Shown here: positions 31,918-43,451 of the stretch, in pieces | Layout: each line of letters opens with the position of its first letter | How positions within the stretch are numbered: the first letter of the stretch is position 1 | Source of the DNA: Rhizodiscina lignyota | Lineage: Eukaryota > Ascomycota > Dothideomycetes > Aulographales > Rhizodiscinaceae | NCBI GenBank assembly: GCA_010015805.1 | Contig: ML978121.1 | Coordinates: 3,906,001 to 3,970,000 of the forward strand | DNA: 64,000 nucleotides | Reading direction: 5' to 3' | Program-made: the position numbers and the translations under genes | Notes under the pieces: generated by a model | Seen by the model: the letters and a program-made list of their open reading frames with translations, nothing else | Database searches by the model: none | Told to the model about the DNA's origin: nothing

Positions 31918-34900
31918 TCATCTATCCAATCCGTTCAACTCCACCAACTTTCTAACAATGCGCACCACCTCGGTACCACTGAGGTCCATCTGTGGTGCAT
32001 CAATCTTCTCCGCCAACGCCTCATCCAGCATCATCCGCAGTCGAGATACGAGCACGCCAATGCGCGCCCAGCCTCGTAGCCGGATCCAATCGTCAACCAA
32101 GAGACCGCGACCGAGGGTATCGAGCGTTATCGGGCCGCCGAATAGGAGGAGCGTATACGGGTTGAAGGCTGTAATTCATCAGTCATTCAAATAAAACCGT
32201 GCTTCAATGTTAAGACTTACGCGTGACCTCTCTCACAAAGACCTTGCTCGTCGCCATCTTGCCGAAATATGCGACGAACGCACATCCCTCAGGGAAACCC
32301 TGCGCATCGAACAGCGTGCCACCTGGATGCATGAACACTCTTCCGTTCTCCTGGTTAAAGTATTTGATTGTTCTCGCTTCCGGATCCACCTCCACTGTTC
32401 CCGAAACGCTAGCCGCAAACTTCTTATCGGGGAAGTCAATCCTTGCAATCTGAGGCGTGAATGATGCAGCAATTAACGCTCGCAAAAGCGCGTCGATACC
32501 ATTATTTTTGTTCAGATTGCCTTGTGTTGCAGGATCAGAGAAGCGGTATGCGAGAGGTAAGAAGCCTGTCTCTTTCAGGCTTGACAGGTACTGTCCACGG
32601 TTGCTGGAGATGTCGTTGAGCGTCTGCATCGACAAGTAGTTTTGTGCACACCAGCCCCGTATATCACTCGTCATGGCACCTTTCTGTTTCATGCTTTGCC
32701 ATTGCTCGTACGCTCTCAGGTCTGCGATCAAGTCTCCATTGCCGGTGCCAAATTTGGTCCTGACAGCCTTGCTTTCGTCTCTGACGTTCGGTGGACTCAC
32801 AAAGGGGCTTCTTGCTGTGAGAATGCTGGCAATCGTGAGGGACGCCTCTAGACAGCTAAAAACCGCACCATACACCATTAACTTTGCACATCTTAGATCG
32901 GCCGGTATGCTGGCAAGGTGTCGACCAAGACTTGTAAGGTCATCGTCTTCAAGCGCACCCATACGCCGCAAGAGCTGCACTGCTCCATCGACGGCCCCAG
33001 CATCGGGCGGAGTCAATGCGCCCGCAAGGAAGTTCGACACGTCACCAATTCCCATGCTCTTGACGCTCAGTACCAGTTGCTCTAGTGGCACTCTTCGAAT
33101 CTCAGGCTCCGGTCTTTCGGCCATCGTCCTCTCCTCTGTCGACTTTGTGAACAGTTTGTAGCATGTCCCAGCGCGAACTCTCCCTGCTCTTCCTCTTCGT
33201 TGTTTACAAGCTGCGCGGCTGGCCCACGTCTCTGCGAGCTTAACCATGTTGGTCGCCGGATCATAAGCCGTCTCTTTGACGCGGCCCGTATCGATGACTG
33301 CGACAATGTCAGGGATTGTGATGGATGTCTCTGCGACGTTTGTTGCACAAACAACTTTGCGCTTCCCTGCTGGTGCTGGTGGGAAGACACGTCGCTGATC
33401 TGCAGGAAGAAGAGATGCGTGTAATGGGAGAGGATAAAAATTCGGCGAGGATCTGAGAGCTTGTATCGTTCGATCGATCTCTGCGGTGCCTGGTAGAAAT
33501 ATGAGAATCCCTCCATCCTTTACCCCAAGTTGCGTATCGATGTAATGCACTGTCTGAGCAATGAGATCGTAATCTGTTCTCCATACACCCGGTTGCCATG
33601 TACTCTTTGCTCTGGGTCCCTTCATCATCTGTGGGTTGAAGCTGTCCTCGTCGTCCTCCATCGACGCGCTATCTCTATTAGCGCCAACAAAGTTCCTAAC
33701 ATCATCGAGCCAATAATCCATGACCGGATGCGTTCGGCCCTGGATCTCAACCATCCCCACACTGCCCACAGACCGGAAGTACTGCTCGAAGCCCTGAGCA
33801 TCAAGAGTTGCACTCATCAAAATGACCCTGAGGTCTTTGCGCGCTTTCAGCACGTCACGCAGCAACACAAGTAAGAAGTCCGTATCAAGACTTCGCTCAT
33901 GCACCTCATCCACCACCACATGACTGACGTCCGCCAAAGAATTGACGACATCTTCAGGGTTTCCGCCGTTCGTCTGTAGCCGGCGCAGGAGAACACCAGT
34001 GGTGACGAAGGTGATTTGGGTGACACCAACCTTCAACTTCGACTCTCCACGAATTGCATACCCAACTTCTTCGCCCAATTTCGCGCATCTCTCATCCGCC
34101 ACACGCTCTGCAAGACCCATTGCGCTGATTCTGCGTGGTTGTGTGCAAATAATATTTGCGGAAGCGCCGAGCTGTCGGCGGATGAGGTCATCGAGTATGA
34201 ACTGCACAGATTGAGTCGACTTGCCGCTACCTGTCTCTCCAGAGATGATCGTGACGGGATTCCTTATGACGGATTCGATAATTGCTACTTGAAGTTGCCA
34301 TGCTGGAAGACTACGCCGAATCTGAAGCATGGTCTGGTATGCTGGAGTTGACTCCTTTGTGCGGAAGGTCTCAAGAATACGACTGGAAGCTTTGGATCCC
34401 GTATCTCGCACTTGTAGTCTCCGGGAGCTATATTTAGACGTGTTTCGGTTTTCCGCAGGCTCCATTAGGGGCTCTTTCTCTGATGCTGAAGCCGCTGCTG
34501 AAGAGATGGCTCTGAGCGAACCAGGATTATCTATGACGGAGGCTATATTGTTCTCAAGCCAGTCGACAATGTTGAAGATCATCGGTTCTCCGACGAAATT
34601 GTCTCGGGCATGCTGCAGGACTTGCTTGGTTATGCTCATACGAATATAAGCGGGCAGCGATGCGCTAATGGAGACGATGGGAATAACGTCTGGATACTGT
34701 CCTGGAGGCTTCGTAACGCGGAGGATGATCGATTCGAGCCCGGTTTCGACGGGTTCAAGAGAGATTTCGATATGATCTTTGGAATTTGAAACAAAGCGAT
34801 CGCCGTATATTGCCTGAAGAGTATCCCGTTCTTCTTGCCAGGCACTTGCAACATCTGGCGACCCATTTAAGGTCGGATTCGAGATATGATCCGCAACATC

Positions 34901-36187
34901 ATCTAACAGTCGATGCTGCAGCATTGCAGCTGCTTTTGCCTCTTCACCATTACTGGCACCCAGGGCCTCCTCGCATAGCTCTACGGCGTATCCAGCAGCA
35001 GCTAAACGTTTGAGGGCAGCTTCACGTTGTAAATTGCCACTGGCCATTGTGACACCAGCGGTATAATTATCAGGAAGTGCCCACTTCGGAAGGTCGTCCT
35101 CGGGAACATGTATGAGAAGCCATTCCAAGATTTCTTCACGATCTTTGCAGACATCAGCAGCTTCCTCGACATGGCTCTTTCGAAAGCCCATGGCTGATAT
35201 CTCCTCAACAAGACGTGGCCTGGCTCTAATATCGATTTTGATCCCATGTCTGTTCCAGACTATGCCATTCCGAATGACCCTTTCGACGTCTTGTCTCGTT
35301 CTCTTGCCCATGTCAACCTTCGGCGCCTTAGTCCACCCTTTCATGTGATCTGCCCCACCAGCGCGCGAGCTGCCATTAGTCCGTGGCATAACTATGCCAG
35401 GGGTCTGATCTTTGCTTCTCCTTTCTCTCTCCCGTTCCTCTTCCAGCCGCTTCTTCTCCCGTGCAACTTTCTCGGCCTCCCTTCTCTCCACCGTTGCGAA
35501 TGGATCCGCTTCATACATCCAAGCTTTCCCGTTGGCTTCGTCTTCCTTTTTTATGTCCTGGAATGTACCCTTCCACAAGTCTTTGTATGTAGGAGGCATC
35601 ATCATATGCAGGTTCTTCATGTTCGCAATACGAAAGAGGGTATAAGCGGCGGCGAAATGTCGCGCCTCGACAGCAGTCGGCTGGACCGCAATATCCTTGT
35701 GTTCGGGCGGCACTCTGAAAGGAGGGAGCGTGGTGGACTCGCGAGTCTTTGGGTTGGTTGCTCTCAAAATTACGGCGGAAACGAAGCCTTGTCCGACTTT
35801 ATTCTACATAGAGATTAGAGCCATGCGACTTAGACATTCTCCAGCCGCTCCACATACCATAGAGTATTCTGGCTTATCCCACTTCTGCTTCTGACAGTGC
35901 TCTGACAGCATATTGACTGGTAGCTTTCCAGTCCATGATGCGCCGCCAATGAGTGTTCGTGTATCTGGTTTCTTCGGCCCATCTTCTGGCGGCCCATTGC
36001 TCAGTTCTTTGCCTTTGCCCTTCGATCCGGGTGTGCTAGCCTGTGTCACGCCGGTATCTGGCTTCTTGCTTTTCTTCGAATCGCCCTTCTTGTTTGTAAA
36101 TTCGATAAAGCTGGTATCCTCTTCGACGGGTTTGGTTGCGGGTTTCTTCGACGAGCTGCCCCGCGGGGGGTGTGCATTTTTTGGCAT
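31918..36187 (-). CDS. ucp12: DEVH-box RNA helicase, Ucp12/YLR419W/DHX57 type
   Basis: Three exons (35858-36187, 32221-35803, 31918-32168) give 1387 aa. The joins are KPEYSM|NKVGQGF and VREVT|PFNPYTLLLFGG. The start at 36187 (MPKNAHPPRG) begins a lysine-rich, disordered N-terminus. A UBA-like segment lies near 309-344 (VEEISAMGFRKSHVEEAADV) and an RWD domain near 430-534. The helicase core has GETGSGKST (632-640), TQPRRISAM, DEVH (742-745), SAT, and the motif VI-like QRRGRAGRVRAG. HA2 and OB-fold regions follow. This domain order is that of fungal Ucp12 and animal DHX57, 3'-5' RNA-dependent ATPases probably tied to translation or RNA quality control. An acidic insertion (SMEDDEDSF) sits in the linker before the second RecA domain. 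Gene-level call is firm; function is by family. Confidence 0.94.
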
Positions 36188-38056
36188 GGCCCTGGGTTCG
36201 AACAGTGATGTAAATGAAGTCGAATGTGGTCCATGGGAAATGAATCTTGAATGTTTGTATGGAGGGGAAGTATGCTGGTGTCCATCGGTAGCTCTTGGAA
36301 TTTTTGGATGGTCTACACAAGATGACACTTCGGGGATAACCTTGTTCGCTTAGAGCGGCACACTTGACCCTTTTAAGCAAGACCAATCTAGAAGTTTACT
36401 TTATTTAGGTAAAGCGCAAATTCTAAATAGCAAGGGTTTAAACTGACGTATCTTTTCAGCCAGACGAGCACCTTATAAATGTACGGATCCAAAAGGTCTC
36501 CAATTGAAGGATACAGCATAGTTCAATTGATATTAACAAAATATGTATGAGTATCTTCCTCAACCGTTCTGCATGCTTCCAAATGTAACGTTCGCTTAAT
36601 CTGTAGTTCAATGCAGGCATTTCAAGAGTACATTGCAGTGCTCGCTTACAGCAATGGTCTCCATTAGGATACGCGCAATGGCTATAACATTTGGGCATGC
36701 TGTCTAGTACATTGTCGCCGATTACTGCCAAACTTGGGAGAATAGAGTTGATAGTGTTCATCTGTAGATGATCGAGTTCTTAAAATTCGGCTAAAAGGCA
36801 CGAAGAAAGCGTCAAACTCGGGTAAATCAGTAAGAGACAGCTTCGCAAGACTAGCGTTTTTTGGTGGACCAAGTATGAGGGAGGAAAGCCTCTCCAGGCT
36901 CAATTGAACCGATTCAATGGAACCACGACAGGGGAATGTGGGAATTCGCAAGGACACTTTAAGTGACATTTCGGGTTGGACAGGGGACTATTGGCGTTGC
37001 TATAGTCGTATTTCTTATTCTTGACAGTGTAGCAATTGGTATAAACGAGCCGCAGTTTTCCAATCACAGCGTTAGATGGTGGAGCTTCATGTACTTCATC
37101 CATATAAGCGGTAGATACCCCCACATTTTCCCCGCAAAGAACGATGGGACCTTCTATTTTTTGCGCGAAAATTGCAGTTCCAGCAGCGGCTCGGGAGCGG
37201 GGCATATTTAAGATGCTTAGGTGAGATCGTAAATTCATTGCTTGTAATTCCGAAGCCTCTTTCATGGGATTTGATTGACTCCGAAGGGTCTCCTAGATAA
37301 ATGCATGTCGATACAACGGGAAGGTCCACCTTAGCCGTCTACCTTAGTCACACTCTCGGTGCAAGGATTATGGCTGAACATTAAGGTAACTGGCGCTTCC
37401 ATAGATTCAACATCATGATTGGCAGCAAGGTGGCAAGCTTTTCATCGTGAAAGCTTGTCGAGCAGTGCTTTTTCCAGATCGCAGCGCGCGCTGTGCCGAA
37501 TGATGATCAACATGTACCCATCCCTCCTTGAGAAAAGTGCGCAGAAGGTGTGCACTCTGTCAATTTAGCGACGAAGGGCGTCAATACTCGCTCTTACGAG
37601 TAACATCATTGTTCCTTTCCAGGCAATTGCGGAATTCTTTTACGGGTAAACGTATGGTTAGCATAGAGAACAAGACCCTCTCAGACAGTTTGCTGGAGCA
37701 AGCCCCCGGTAAGACTTCCACTCATACATTTCATCTCCACGTCATTCCGGCAACCCATGGAGAACTTCCAGGATTCCAGCGACATTGGTGTCCATTCGTG
37801 TTACTGCGTAAGCGAAGGTTACAATGTACAGGAGCTTCTGTGGGGTAGACTTGTTCAACAATGTAACATGTGCCATGCTCAAGGGGCTGCAGATGTGACT
37901 ATAAGAGGGTTCTTAGGCTCCTGAGACGAAGAAATCACTCACCGATCATCCACAGCAATTGAAGCTCATCCCTCGTCAAGACAGCAAAGACTTGAACGTC
38001 ATCATTTTTCTGGTCCACCTCCAACCATCACCAGTCCTCGACACCATCACAGCAAT
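36188..38056. other. Gene-poor intergenic region
   Basis: About 1.9 kb, AT-rich between 36360 and 37400. Open frames at 36456-37329 (-) and 37528-37848 (+) lack motifs and codon pattern. A TATAAGA element at 37900-37906 lies 157 bases before the small secreted protein ATG. Confidence 0.5.
37900..37906 (+). promoter_or_regulatory. TATA-like element of the small secreted protein gene
   Basis: TATAAGA lies 157 bases upstream of the ATG at 38057. Match only. Confidence 0.3.
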
Positions 38057-38260
38057 ATGCAATTTCAGTCGATTGTCGCCATTATCGGTATGCTTCTGGC
38101 ATCGCGTATGGTCCTCGCCGACCCAGTGGTCAACCACGGAGGACTACTCCTCACTCGGCAAAGCTGTGGCCCCAATGAGGTTATGTGCGGTGCGGACCCT
38201 GAAAACTTCGAATGCTGCGGCTCTTTGGCGTGCTGCGAGATGCCGTGCTGCAATGAATGA
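38057..38260 (+). CDS. Small secreted cysteine-rich protein
   Basis: Single exon, 67 aa. A signal peptide is clear (hydrophobic core IVAIIGMLLASRMVLA, cleavage likely near residue 21-22). The mature part is about 45 aa and holds eight cysteines arranged C-x7-C-x8-CC-x4-CC-x3-CC, all in the last 32 residues. An even count and adjacent pairs suggest four disulfides. Small secreted proteins of this type in filamentous fungi are often host-interaction effectors, antimicrobial peptides or surface proteins, but no family is recognised. The gene is isolated in a gene-poor stretch with a TATA-like element upstream. A donor-like GTATGC lies in the signal region, but the frame is continuous without splicing. 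Confidence 0.7.
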   Translation: MQFQSIVAIIGMLLASRMVLADPVVNHGGLLLTRQSCGPNEVMCGADPENFECCGSLACCEMPCCNE

Positions 38261-39184
38261 GCACAGTTGAGTTCCAGTGGAGCGGACAAAGGGAGTCTTT
38301 CGCAAATGGTGGCGGCTCCCAGTGGCCCTAGAGTTACTGATACGATGACGAGTGTGGATCGAATTCAACGGAAAATGAAAGAAAATCTGTAAATATGCAA
38401 GGGGCTACGAGCTATGAATGCAGATGAGAAAACTTTGCCCACGAAGCTGTTACTACATCGTTTGTATCGCGAGGGGAAAACGATGCGTGCGGAAATCCAC
38501 GTGCAAACATGTCATCCCCCGTAGTTGAATCATTGGTGCGGTGCTAATCCTCGTTAAATGAGACTTTGGAAAGTCGGATAATGAATCGGTAAGACGCCTT
38601 GTGGCATTGATAACTACGGATGGAATCATAGGTCGGTATTTGTCGGACGGGATAAGGCATGGAGTACGATGATAAACCTATGCGGAATGTGTGCGGAATG
38701 TGTGCTCTATAGCAATTGAGGTATAATCGGCCCTTGATGATTAACACTAAATGAGGATGCATGGTACAGAGGGAGAGCTGGAGTTCCATCGTCGCAAGGT
38801 ATGGATACGCTATTCCCAATGCAGCCTAGTTATCCCCTACCTGAAAGGGAAATATCTCCCGTACGCCGCCGCCCAAAACGCTCCTCTCTCTCCACACACA
38901 GTGGATGATGTAGAGTTTTTCGCTGTTTGCAAAGACATTTCATTCTTCCGTCAAAGGGTTCTCTAGTTACCCCTTCAAATGGAGCGGAAGCCGTGTTGAT
39001 TACCGCTTGATACTTCCAAAATTCTCTGCCTGCAGCCGAACGTGTTACTCTACTCTGTAGTCTCTCTCTGCATCCTAATGCTTAATCCTTTCAACATTGA
39101 AATTGTTTCCCAAGCAAAACTAGTCTGTCTTATTTCCCCGCCATAGACAAATTCTCCCTGTCGGCCTGAAATTAGAAAAATATC
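38261..39184. other. Intergenic
   Basis: About 920 bp between two + strand genes. Small frames only; no motif seen. Confidence 0.5.
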
Positions 39185-40071
39185 ATGGCAAGCGTCGAGG
39201 ATGCCGGCGATGTTGATAAGGTAGAAGGCACGACGCTGCGTGAGGCAGCAACCACTCGAAATGCCTGTAGGATTCCATGAATTTGCATTCAAACATATTT
39301 CTACTCACAATATTTCCAGTCACGGAGCTCATGAAGCCAAAGCCGAAACCGGATAAGTCACGAACCCCCAATCAATTTCGCCATCCAGCAACAGACCTCA
39401 TGGATCTAGGCAACCCGAGGAATCACCTACTTCCATACATTCAGAAGCCAGAGTCTGCGGCACCGGCTGGAAGTGTGGTGTCATACAATGACGATTGGGT
39501 TTTGATCAAAGATCTCTATCCAAAATCATCAGTACACCTACTACTTCTTCCGCGCTCTCCCCAGCACTACGTTGCTCATCCTTTCGACGCTCTCCAAGAT
39601 CCCCAGTTTCTCTCTTCAGCAAAGGCGGAAGTGGAAAAGGCGAAGGATTTGATCGCTTCAGAACTTCGACGTCTCTACGGCTCATTCTCAGCTTCAGAAA
39701 GGCCGCGGCGAGACGCACTCGAAAGTGACGACCCACCCGATACGCTTCCTCCTGGACGAGATTGGCGGAGCGAAGTCATAGCTGGCATCCACACTCATCC
39801 GAGCATGAACCATATGCATGTACACATCATCTCAAGGGATCGCCATAGTCCCTGTCTTAAGCACAGAAAACATTACAACAGCTTCAACACTGATTTCTTT
39901 GTTCCGTTAGAGGCATTCCCGCTCTCACCGGAGGAGTGCCAGAGAAGGTGGGGTATGGAATGGCACAAGATGGATATGGGGTGCTGGAGGTGCGGCAAGA
40001 ACTTTGGGAATAGATTTCAGCGCCTCAAAGACCATTTGGAAGAAGAGTTTATGGACTGGAGAAAGGAATGA
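39185..40071 (+). CDS. HNT3: Aprataxin-like DNA deadenylase
   Basis: Exons 39185-39266 and 39320-40071 flank a 53-nt intron and give 277 aa. The join gives TTRNA|FTELMKPKP. The enzyme removes AMP from abortive DNA ligation intermediates in the nucleus. The HIT domain runs from about 55 to 215. It contains VVSYNDDWVLIKDLYPKSSVHLLLLPR and the histidine triad HMHVH at 192-196, preceded by GIHTHPSMN. A zinc finger closes the protein: CWRCGKNFGNRFQRLKDHLEEEF, with two Cys and one His. The fourth ligand position is probably Glu, as in the C2HE finger of fission yeast aprataxin. There is no FHA domain, as expected for fungi. The lysine/proline-rich N-terminus may aid DNA binding or nuclear import. 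Confidence 0.93.
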
Positions 40072-40520
40072 TTGAGAGTTGATCAAAGGTCTTCTGTATA
40101 AATAGACTTCTTTCCAAGGGCTCTGTAGAAAAGAAGGCAGCTTAACCTGACATACAACTTGAATTATCGACGTAATCGCAGCAGCTTTCGCAATAATGCG
40201 TAGCTAAGAGGTTGCTTCTCTGGTAAGCTTTGTGAACACTGTAACTCCTGAACTGTCCAAAACTCATACGTTTGAGCACAACGGGGGCCAGCTTAATCGC
40301 ACCTCTACACTGGAACGAGTCTAGCTTTTTCTATTAGCTAAACTTACTTGTATTTGCGTCTACGTTGCAAAATTTGAAGAGAGAAGAAAGGTCGGGCCTC
40401 GGGAAACTTTTTTCGCCGCCATCTGAACGTCATGAAGGACGATCACCGTCTCGGGATTCAACTCTGCTCACATGCACAAAATGGAACACCTCTTCGCGGC
40501 CTAGATCAAAGACATAGCCC
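40072..40520. other. Intergenic
   Basis: About 450 bp between HNT3 and the NDUFAF6-like gene. It holds the terminator and promoter by position. No motif recognised. Confidence 0.5.
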
Positions 40521-41733
40521 ATGAGCCTTCAATTGGTACGTAGGAAGGCTCAAGATGGCGTTCATCGAGCCTTCGCGCTCGCAAAGTCGAAACGCTTTGC
40601 CTCCACGACATCCGCGTCTCCCACGACGGAGGAGGTCCAACGAGCGCGCGCATACTGCATGAACTTGCTTCGGTATTCTTTCATCTCTCGCTCGAACCAG
40701 CCGCAATTTATTGACTTTTTTCAGTGCGTACGATTCTCCCTCGTACACCTTACAAACCTTCATACCGCCCTATGCGCGCGACGCGTACCTCGCCATCCGC
40801 GCCTTCAATGTCGACGTCGCCCGCGTCGCAGATGCTACCTCCAATCCCACCGTCGGTTCCATGCGCATGCAATTCTGGCGCGATGCCGTCACCAAGTCGT
40901 TAGCCGGATCACCTCCCAAAGAACCCGTCGCCGTCCTCCTCTCCGCTGCAAACGAAAGCCTCCAGCAACGAACGGACGGCAAGAACAAGCTGAGCAAGGC
41001 ATGGCTTCACAAAGTGATTGGAGCGCGCGAACAGTATCTTGTCAATCCACAGTACGCCGACATGGACGCGTTGGAAGCGTACGCGGAGAATACATACTCG
41101 ACGCTGCTCTATCTGACGTTGCAAGCGCTGCCAATGCAGTCGATAACGGCGGATCATGTCGCATCGCACATTGGCAAAGCTACTGGTATCGCTACTGTTC
41201 TTCGCGGTCTGCCGCTCATTGCGTTCCCGCCGCCGCCGAATAAGCATTCAAATCAGAGCGGCTTTGGAAGCTCTCTCGGTGGAGGCATCGGACGTCAGGG
41301 TGCTGTCACATTACCTCTTGATGTCATGGCATCTGCAGGAGTGCGGGAAGAAGATGTATTCCGACAGGGAGCAACTGCTCCTGGGTTAAAAGACGCCGTC
41401 TTCTCCGTCGCTACCAGGGCGAATGACCATTTAATTACGGCGCGCGAAATGCTGAAGAATCTACGGGCAGGTCAAGACGTTGGACATGACTTCGAGCATA
41501 CAGGTGACGAGGGCCACGAGTATGAGATGGATCATATGGGTGATATGAAGGCCGAGAGACAGTTACATGACGTCGACCGCTCGTTCGGAGTGCTGCTCCA
41601 GGCCGTGCCTGCAGCCCTGTGGCTACAGCGCTTGGAGAAGGTGGACTTTGACATTTTTGACGCACAATTGAGGCGTACGGACTGGAAGCTGCCGTGGAAT
41701 GCTTTTTGGGCGTTTCGAAGACGAAAAATATAA
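40521..41733 (+). CDS. NDUFAF6: NDUFAF6-like complex I assembly factor (squalene/phytoene synthase fold)
   Basis: Exons 40521-40672 and 40725-41733 flank a 52-nt intron and give 386 aa. The join gives CMNLLR|AYDSPSYTLQTFIPP. The N-terminus (LQLVRRKAQDGVHRAFALAKSKRFAS) is basic and amphipathic, a mitochondrial presequence in appearance. The body has the isoprenoid synthase helices of the squalene/phytoene synthase family (AYLAIRAFNVDVARVADATSNPTVG, MRMQFWRDAV, AENTYSTLLYL, ATGIATVLRGLP). The Asp-rich substrate motifs of true synthases are not evident. That fits the assembly-factor branch, which supports respiratory complex I in the mitochondrial matrix or inner membrane. A charged insertion (DVGHDFEHTGDEGHEYEMDH) precedes the final helices. 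The function is by family. Confidence 0.88.
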
Positions 41734-42179
41734 CCAATCGAACTATTTTTGCGACTTTGCCGAATGTTCTCCAACCGTGCGCTTGCTATTGGTACAATGA
41801 CTGTCTTAACCTTCTGGGGCGAGTTCAGCCTTGTTCATCAGGCATATCTTTGAAGCGGAGACCAAGTGAGGAACCTATCTCCGATCGTTATTCTGATTCA
41901 TTGCAGTGCGGACGTAGGTGTTTTCCCCTTATTTACTAAATTTGTCCGTCATTGCAAGTGTCGTTGAGTGGCCTTCACATGAGAGGGAAAACAACGTTTA
42001 AATATCTCCAACTCCTTCTCTAATTACAAGCCATTCCTATTCCCGAATACTCCCTCTCAGTTCCCAGACCTGATCTCATCAACTCTTGCACTTCATCTAG
42101 GGTGTGAGGGAGTCGTTTGCCCGCGCACATTGCTCCCATCGATAAAACTACTACTCATCATCAATATCAATTCTCCACA
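41734..42179. other. Intergenic
   Basis: About 450 bp between the NDUFAF6-like gene and the small secreted-type ORF. The 5' part should hold the trailer; a TTTAAATAT stretch near 41997 could act as a TATA element. Confidence 0.45.
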
Positions 42180-42398
42180 ATGAAACTCAACGTCAAGATT
42201 CTCACCTATTTCGTCATCCGCCTGGGAGCAGTGGTCGCGGCATCAGAATCGGAGAGTAGTTCGGTTGACTCTTTGGCGGAAGCGCCTCCCGCGCCTCATA
42301 CTGAGGCTCACAATGAGCATTCGCTAGACCCGGAAGACTTGCTTGATTCTCTCCATGTGTCTTGGGAGGAATGGGCAGAACACGAACTCCCAAAGTGA
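42180..42398 (+). CDS. Candidate small secreted acidic protein
   Basis: The open frame gives 72 aa. It starts with a short basic end and a hydrophobic stretch (KILTYFVIRLGAVVAAS), signal-peptide-like although interrupted by an Arg. An acidic, Ser/Pro-rich part ending SWEEWAEHELPK follows. It contains no cysteine. The ATG follows an A-rich Kozak-like context (CCACAATG). A strong donor (GTGAGT) overlaps the stop codon. A downstream open frame (42415-42582, KFEGVELVRMLKQVYSAAARYVAEE) could be a second exon, but no acceptor joins the two in frame. The C-terminus is therefore uncertain. No family recognised. Confidence 0.45.
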   Translation: MKLNVKILTYFVIRLGAVVAASESESSSVDSLAEAPPAPHTEAHNEHSLDPEDLLDSLHVSWEEWAEHELPK

Positions 42399-43451
42399 GT
42401 ACTCTCTCAACATGACATTGACGTCGGGGGTGAAGCTGATGAATGCGCGCTCTGAGGAAAAGTTCGAGGGAGTCGAACTGGTACGCATGCTGAAGCAGGT
42501 ATACTCGGCTGCAGCGCGCTACGTCGCAGAGGAGGCAATATGCCTCGCGAAAGTCGCTGACGGAGACACTCAAGAACTTTAAAGAATTCGCATCTGTAGC
42601 ATATTCGGCTGCTCGCCCTCCAGGGTGATAGAAAAGTCGACCGTAGCTTTCGAGATACTGGACATTTGGGGTGTAAAGGCTCTGTATCTAGTACATGCTA
42701 CAAGTTTCACATAGTGTTGTTACAATCGCATTCTCTCTAAAGAACGTATAACTAAGCTTTCAGATATGCTCTCACTCACCTTGAGATGCAAGAACCGCTT
42801 GCTCTTAAGCGTGACAGCTTGCCCAGCAGCCGAATCGCATACACTATAAAGAATGTATAATTAAACTTTCGGAGACAGTCGGACTAGCCTTTCAATGCCC
42901 TTCGGAGAGACCACCTTGCACCTGTGTCCGTCGGGGCGGCCGGCTGTGTATAATCAAACTAACGCTTTGCCTCTATGCGCAAGCTCGATGCTAAGCAAAA
43001 GTGTTGAATTAAGGCAAAGCTTGATCTACATGTGCAAGCAGCAGCTTGAGCTCCTGCATATAATCACATAGAAGTTTGATTTTCATCAGGATGCCGGAGG
43101 GAATTGAATTGAGGTGAAATTCAATTCATGTGTGCAGATTGCAAGGGCAAGGAGGGTACACAACACTCTCTCGGGTTTGCCTCAAGCGTGGGAAAGTTGC
43201 GTGATCGTTGTGAGGCACCAGATGTTAGGAGGTCTTAGCTTTTGCTACAAACTGTATCTGTTGAAGAGAGCCATTATTCATTAATATGGTTTGTATTTGT
43301 GAGAGACTTCGTTGTATCTAAATCCCTCGTACCAAAGCCACTCCGTAAGACAGCCGTTCATCAACCTATTCCAGCATATATCCCACCCCAAATCAAACTC
43401 CGGAAAATAGAAAACCTCGTCAATCTTCATAGGTGCGCCGTGAAAGAACCT
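42399..43451. other. Convergent intergenic region
   Basis: About 1 kb. It holds a pair of diverged 24-bp repeats, annotated separately, and otherwise AT-rich sequence without genes. Part of 42415-42582 may be coding. Confidence 0.45.
42738..42870 (+). repeat. Diverged 24-bp direct repeat pair
   Basis: The copies at 42738-42761 and 42847-42870 share 21 of 24 bases. The three differences are C/T, C/T and G/A, all transitions. Confidence 0.6.

Noticed and set aside
31844-32194. 117-codon + strand frame
   Set aside because: It is antisense to the last helicase exon, whose join VREVT|PFNPYTLLLFGG fits the family.
36456-37329. Short - strand frames in an AT-rich stretch
   Set aside because: They overlap in several frames, no splice model links them and no motif is seen.
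37528-37848. 106-codon + strand frame
   Set aside because: It has no recognisable motif, no signal peptide and weak codon pattern.
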